A program made the translations under genes and the position numbers. Below are positions 61,259-64,000 of a stretch of DNA of 64,000 nucleotides, piece by piece. Every line of letters starts with the position of its first letter. Within the stretch, counting starts at the first letter, position 1. This DNA is from Marinobacter segnicrescens (lineage in GTDB: Bacteria > Pseudomonadota > Gammaproteobacteria > Pseudomonadales > Oleiphilaceae), in assembly GCF_900111555.1 (NCBI RefSeq), contig NZ_FOHZ01000014.1, positions 1-64,000 of the forward strand. Reading direction: 5' to 3'. The notes beneath the pieces were generated by a model. That model ran no database searches. It had not been told where the DNA came from and saw only the letters and a program-made list of their open reading frames with translations.

Positions 61259-63394
61259 TCACTTGGTCGTCAGACGCTCCAGCAGGACCAACTGGGACGC
61301 AAAGCGCTCTTCGCCCGGTGCCGGCTGATTTTGCAGGTAACGGCCATCGGGCTGCAAGACCCAGCTCTGACAGTTGTCACGTAAACAGGCATCAAGGTCA
61401 TCTTTCAGTCGTGCGACCAGGTCCTTGTCCTCCACCGGGAACGCCACCTCAACCCGGTTCACCAGGTTGCGGACCATGCCGTCAGCGCTGGAGCAGTAGA
61501 CTTCCGGCTTGCCGTTATTGCCGAACCAGTAGACCCGGGTGTGCTCCAGGAAGCGCCCCACAATAGAACGGACCTGGATGTTCTCCGATAAGCCCGGAAC
61601 GCCGGGGCGCAGACAGCAGATGCCCCGAATGACCAGGTCAATCCTTACCCCGGCCTGGGAGGCCCGGTAAAGGGCAAGCATCACCCCCGGGTCGGTCAGC
61701 GCATTGAACTTGAAGATGATATGACCCTTGTCACCATACTCCGCCTCCCGGTCGATCAGTTCGATGATACGCCTGTGCAGGGTAAAGGGTGCATGGAAGA
61801 GCTTCTTGATCTTCAGGGCCTTGCCCATGCCAGTGAGCTGCTGGAACAGCTTGTTGACGTCATCGCCAAGGGCATCGTCGGCAGACAGGAAACTGTAGTC
61901 GGTGTACAGCCGGGCATTGCCGGCGTGGTAGTTACCGGTACCCAGGTGCACATAGCGCTTCAGGCGCCCTTCTTCACGGCGCACGATCAGGATCATCTTG
62001 GCGTGGGTTTTGTAGCCTACCACGCCATAGACCACCACCACGCCAGCTTCTTGCAGGCGACTGGCCAGTTCCAGGTTTTCGGCTTCATCAAAACGGGCCC
62101 TCAGCTCAATGACAGCGGTTACCTCCTTGCCACGGCGGGCGGCGTCCATCAGAGCCTCGACAATCTCGGAATCCGCGCCGGTACGGTAAAGGGTCTGGCG
62201 GATCGCCAGCACCTGCGGGTCCTTGGCGGCCTGGCGCAGGAAGTCGATCACCGGGGTGAAGCTTTCATAGGGGTGCAGCATGAGAATGGGCTGCTTGCGG
62301 ATGGCGTCGAAGATCACTTCCTTGTTGCGGATCTGCTTCGGCAATGCCGGAGAGAAGCCCGGATAGGTCAGGTCAGGCCGATTCACCAGGCCACTGACCG
62401 CCATCAGCCGGGTCAGGTTCACGGGCCCGTGAACCTTGTAGAGATCCCGCTCGGTGAGGCCAAACTGATGCAACAGGAACTGGACCAGCTCCTCCGGGCA
62501 GTTGTCCGCCACCTCCAGGCGCACACCGTCACCAAAGCGACGACTGAGCAGCTCGCCCCGCAAAGCCGAGGCCAGGTCTTCCAGGTCGTCTTCCAGCTCG
62601 AGGTCCGCGTTCCGGGTCAGGCGGAACTGATAGCAACCCTTGATCTCCATACCCGGGAACAGCTCGTCTGCATGGGCGTGGATCATGGACGACAGGAACA
62701 CCAGGTTGTCGCCCCCGTCGCAGACGTCGTCCGGCAATCGCACCAGTCGCGGCAGGGAGCGGGGCGCCGGCACAATGGCCATACCCGTCTCGCGACCGAA
62801 GGCATCCTTGCCGTCCAGCTCGACGATAAAGTTCAGGCTTTTGTTCACCAGGCGGGGGAACGGATGTGAAGGGTCCAGCCCGATGGGATTGACCACCGGC
62901 AGGATTTCATCCTCGAAGTACTGACGCACCCAGTCCGCCTGGGCCGGGGTCCAGTCCCGGCGCCGGACGAAATGAATATTCTGCTGCTCCATCTCGGGAA
63001 TCAGCACCTTGTTGAGAATGTCGTACTGTTCGCTGATGTACGCATGGGCCACCTGGCTGATTTCCGCCAGCACCTGTTCGGGTAACATGCCGTCAGGCCC
63101 CACCATCTCGCGACCGTACTTCATCTGCTGACGCAGGCCGGCAACACGGATCTCGAAGAATTCGTCCATGTTGGAACTGAAAATGCACAGGAAGATCAGC
63201 CGGTTTATCAGCGGATGGTGCTCATCCAGCGCCTGCTGCAGCACCCGGTAGTTGAACTGCAGGTGGCTGAGTTCCCGGTTGAAGTAGTTCTCCCGGGCGG
63301 TGAGGTCCAGCACCTGCTCCGGCACTTCCACCGGCTCGGGTACGGCAGCCACTTCGCCAACCTTGCTCACCTCCGGAACCGGATTCATGGCCAT
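61259..63394 (-). CDS. ppk: Polyphosphate kinase 1
   Basis: A 711-residue enzyme that builds polyphosphate from ATP. The phosphorylated His lies in 'VGYKTHAKMILIVRREEG', with 'YVHLGTGNYHAGNARLYTDY' next to it; the other catalytic region is 'CSSADGMVRNLVNRVEVAFP', where the common SSADW block reads SSADG. N-terminal 'FNRELSHLQFNYRVLQQALD' is standard. Its start lies 1 bp from the hemB stop, so the two are probably co-transcribed, hemB first. Confidence 0.96.
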   Translation of the reverse strand: MAMNPVPEVSKVGEVAAVPEPVEVPEQVLDLTARENYFNRELSHLQFNYRVLQQALDEHHPLINRLIFLCIFSSNMDEFFEIRVAGLRQQMKYGREMVGPDGMLPEQVLAEISQVAHAYISEQYDILNKVLIPEMEQQNIHFVRRRDWTPAQADWVRQYFEDEILPVVNPIGLDPSHPFPRLVNKSLNFIVELDGKDAFGRETGMAIVPAPRSLPRLVRLPDDVCDGGDNLVFLSSMIHAHADELFPGMEIKGCYQFRLTRNADLELEDDLEDLASALRGELLSRRFGDGVRLEVADNCPEELVQFLLHQFGLTERDLYKVHGPVNLTRLMAVSGLVNRPDLTYPGFSPALPKQIRNKEVIFDAIRKQPILMLHPYESFTPVIDFLRQAAKDPQVLAIRQTLYRTGADSEIVEALMDAARRGKEVTAVIELRARFDEAENLELASRLQEAGVVVVYGVVGYKTHAKMILIVRREEGRLKRYVHLGTGNYHAGNARLYTDYSFLSADDALGDDVNKLFQQLTGMGKALKIKKLFHAPFTLHRRIIELIDREAEYGDKGHIIFKFNALTDPGVMLALYRASQAGVRIDLVIRGICCLRPGVPGLSENIQVRSIVGRFLEHTRVYWFGNNGKPEVYCSSADGMVRNLVNRVEVAFPVEDKDLVARLKDDLDACLRDNCQSWVLQPDGRYLQNQPAPGEERFASQLVLLERLTTK

Positions 63395-63395
63395 G

Positions 63396-64000
<605 letters not shown>

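Overview
The window is high-GC DNA from a gammaproteobacterium of the Marinobacter/Pseudomonas type. I infer this from gene neighbourhoods known in that group: lptD-surA-pdxA-rsmA-apaH facing amgK-murU, vfr facing an OsmC-family gene and speD, coaBC-dut-algC-argB facing radC-rpmB-rpmG, and cytochrome c4-dsbA facing engB. No tRNA, rRNA, CRISPR array, transposase, integrase or phage gene was seen. The window is cut at both ends: it starts inside an acyl-CoA dehydrogenase gene and ends inside hemB.

Layout. 1-6 kb: fatty-acid/acyl-CoA catabolism (two acyl-CoA dehydrogenases, an acyl-CoA ligase, a TetR regulator), an orphan TRAP solute-binding protein and an AhpD-like protein. 6-14.7 kb: slmA, then on the minus strand a compact apparent operon lptD-surA-pdxA-rsmA-apaH-DUF423-thiS-thiG (outer membrane biogenesis, PLP, ribosome maturation, Ap4A hydrolysis, thiamine). 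14.9-17.4 kb: amgK-murU and a J-domain protein. 18.5-24.6 kb: rpe-gph, then the tryptophan genes trpE-trpG-(491 bp of repeats)-trpD-trpC, preceded by a Trp-codon-rich leader peptide not in the usual ORF size range. 24.6-30.2 kb: DUF4202 and GST genes, then a solitary 1340-residue protein of unknown function, the least explained item in the window. 30.2-39.4 kb: hydrolases, an M14 peptidase, trpS, a TruC-like pseudouridine synthase, vfr, an OsmC protein, speD, pirin. 39.4-43.2 kb: a 1258-residue PilZ-DUF1631-GGDEF-EAL protein with degenerate catalytic motifs. 43.5-52.8 kb: arginine synthesis (argA, argE, argB) with an unknown membrane-anchored protein, a membrane-anchored AlgC, dut and coaBC. 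52.9-57.6 kb: radC, rpmB-rpmG, an EEP-family enzyme, dsbA, cytochrome c4, engB. 57.7-64 kb: an aldehyde dehydrogenase, coaD, a DUF945 protein, ppk and hemB.

Most of the window is core housekeeping DNA. The points that stand out are the 1340-residue orphan protein with Gly/Ser linkers; the trp leader; three intergenic hairpin elements sharing a CCATG-type core (one at 2.9 kb, two in the trpG-trpD gap, one of these with 26-bp perfect arms); the apparent lack of apaG between rsmA and apaH; and the degenerate c-di-GMP protein. I found no convincing new defence or mobile system.
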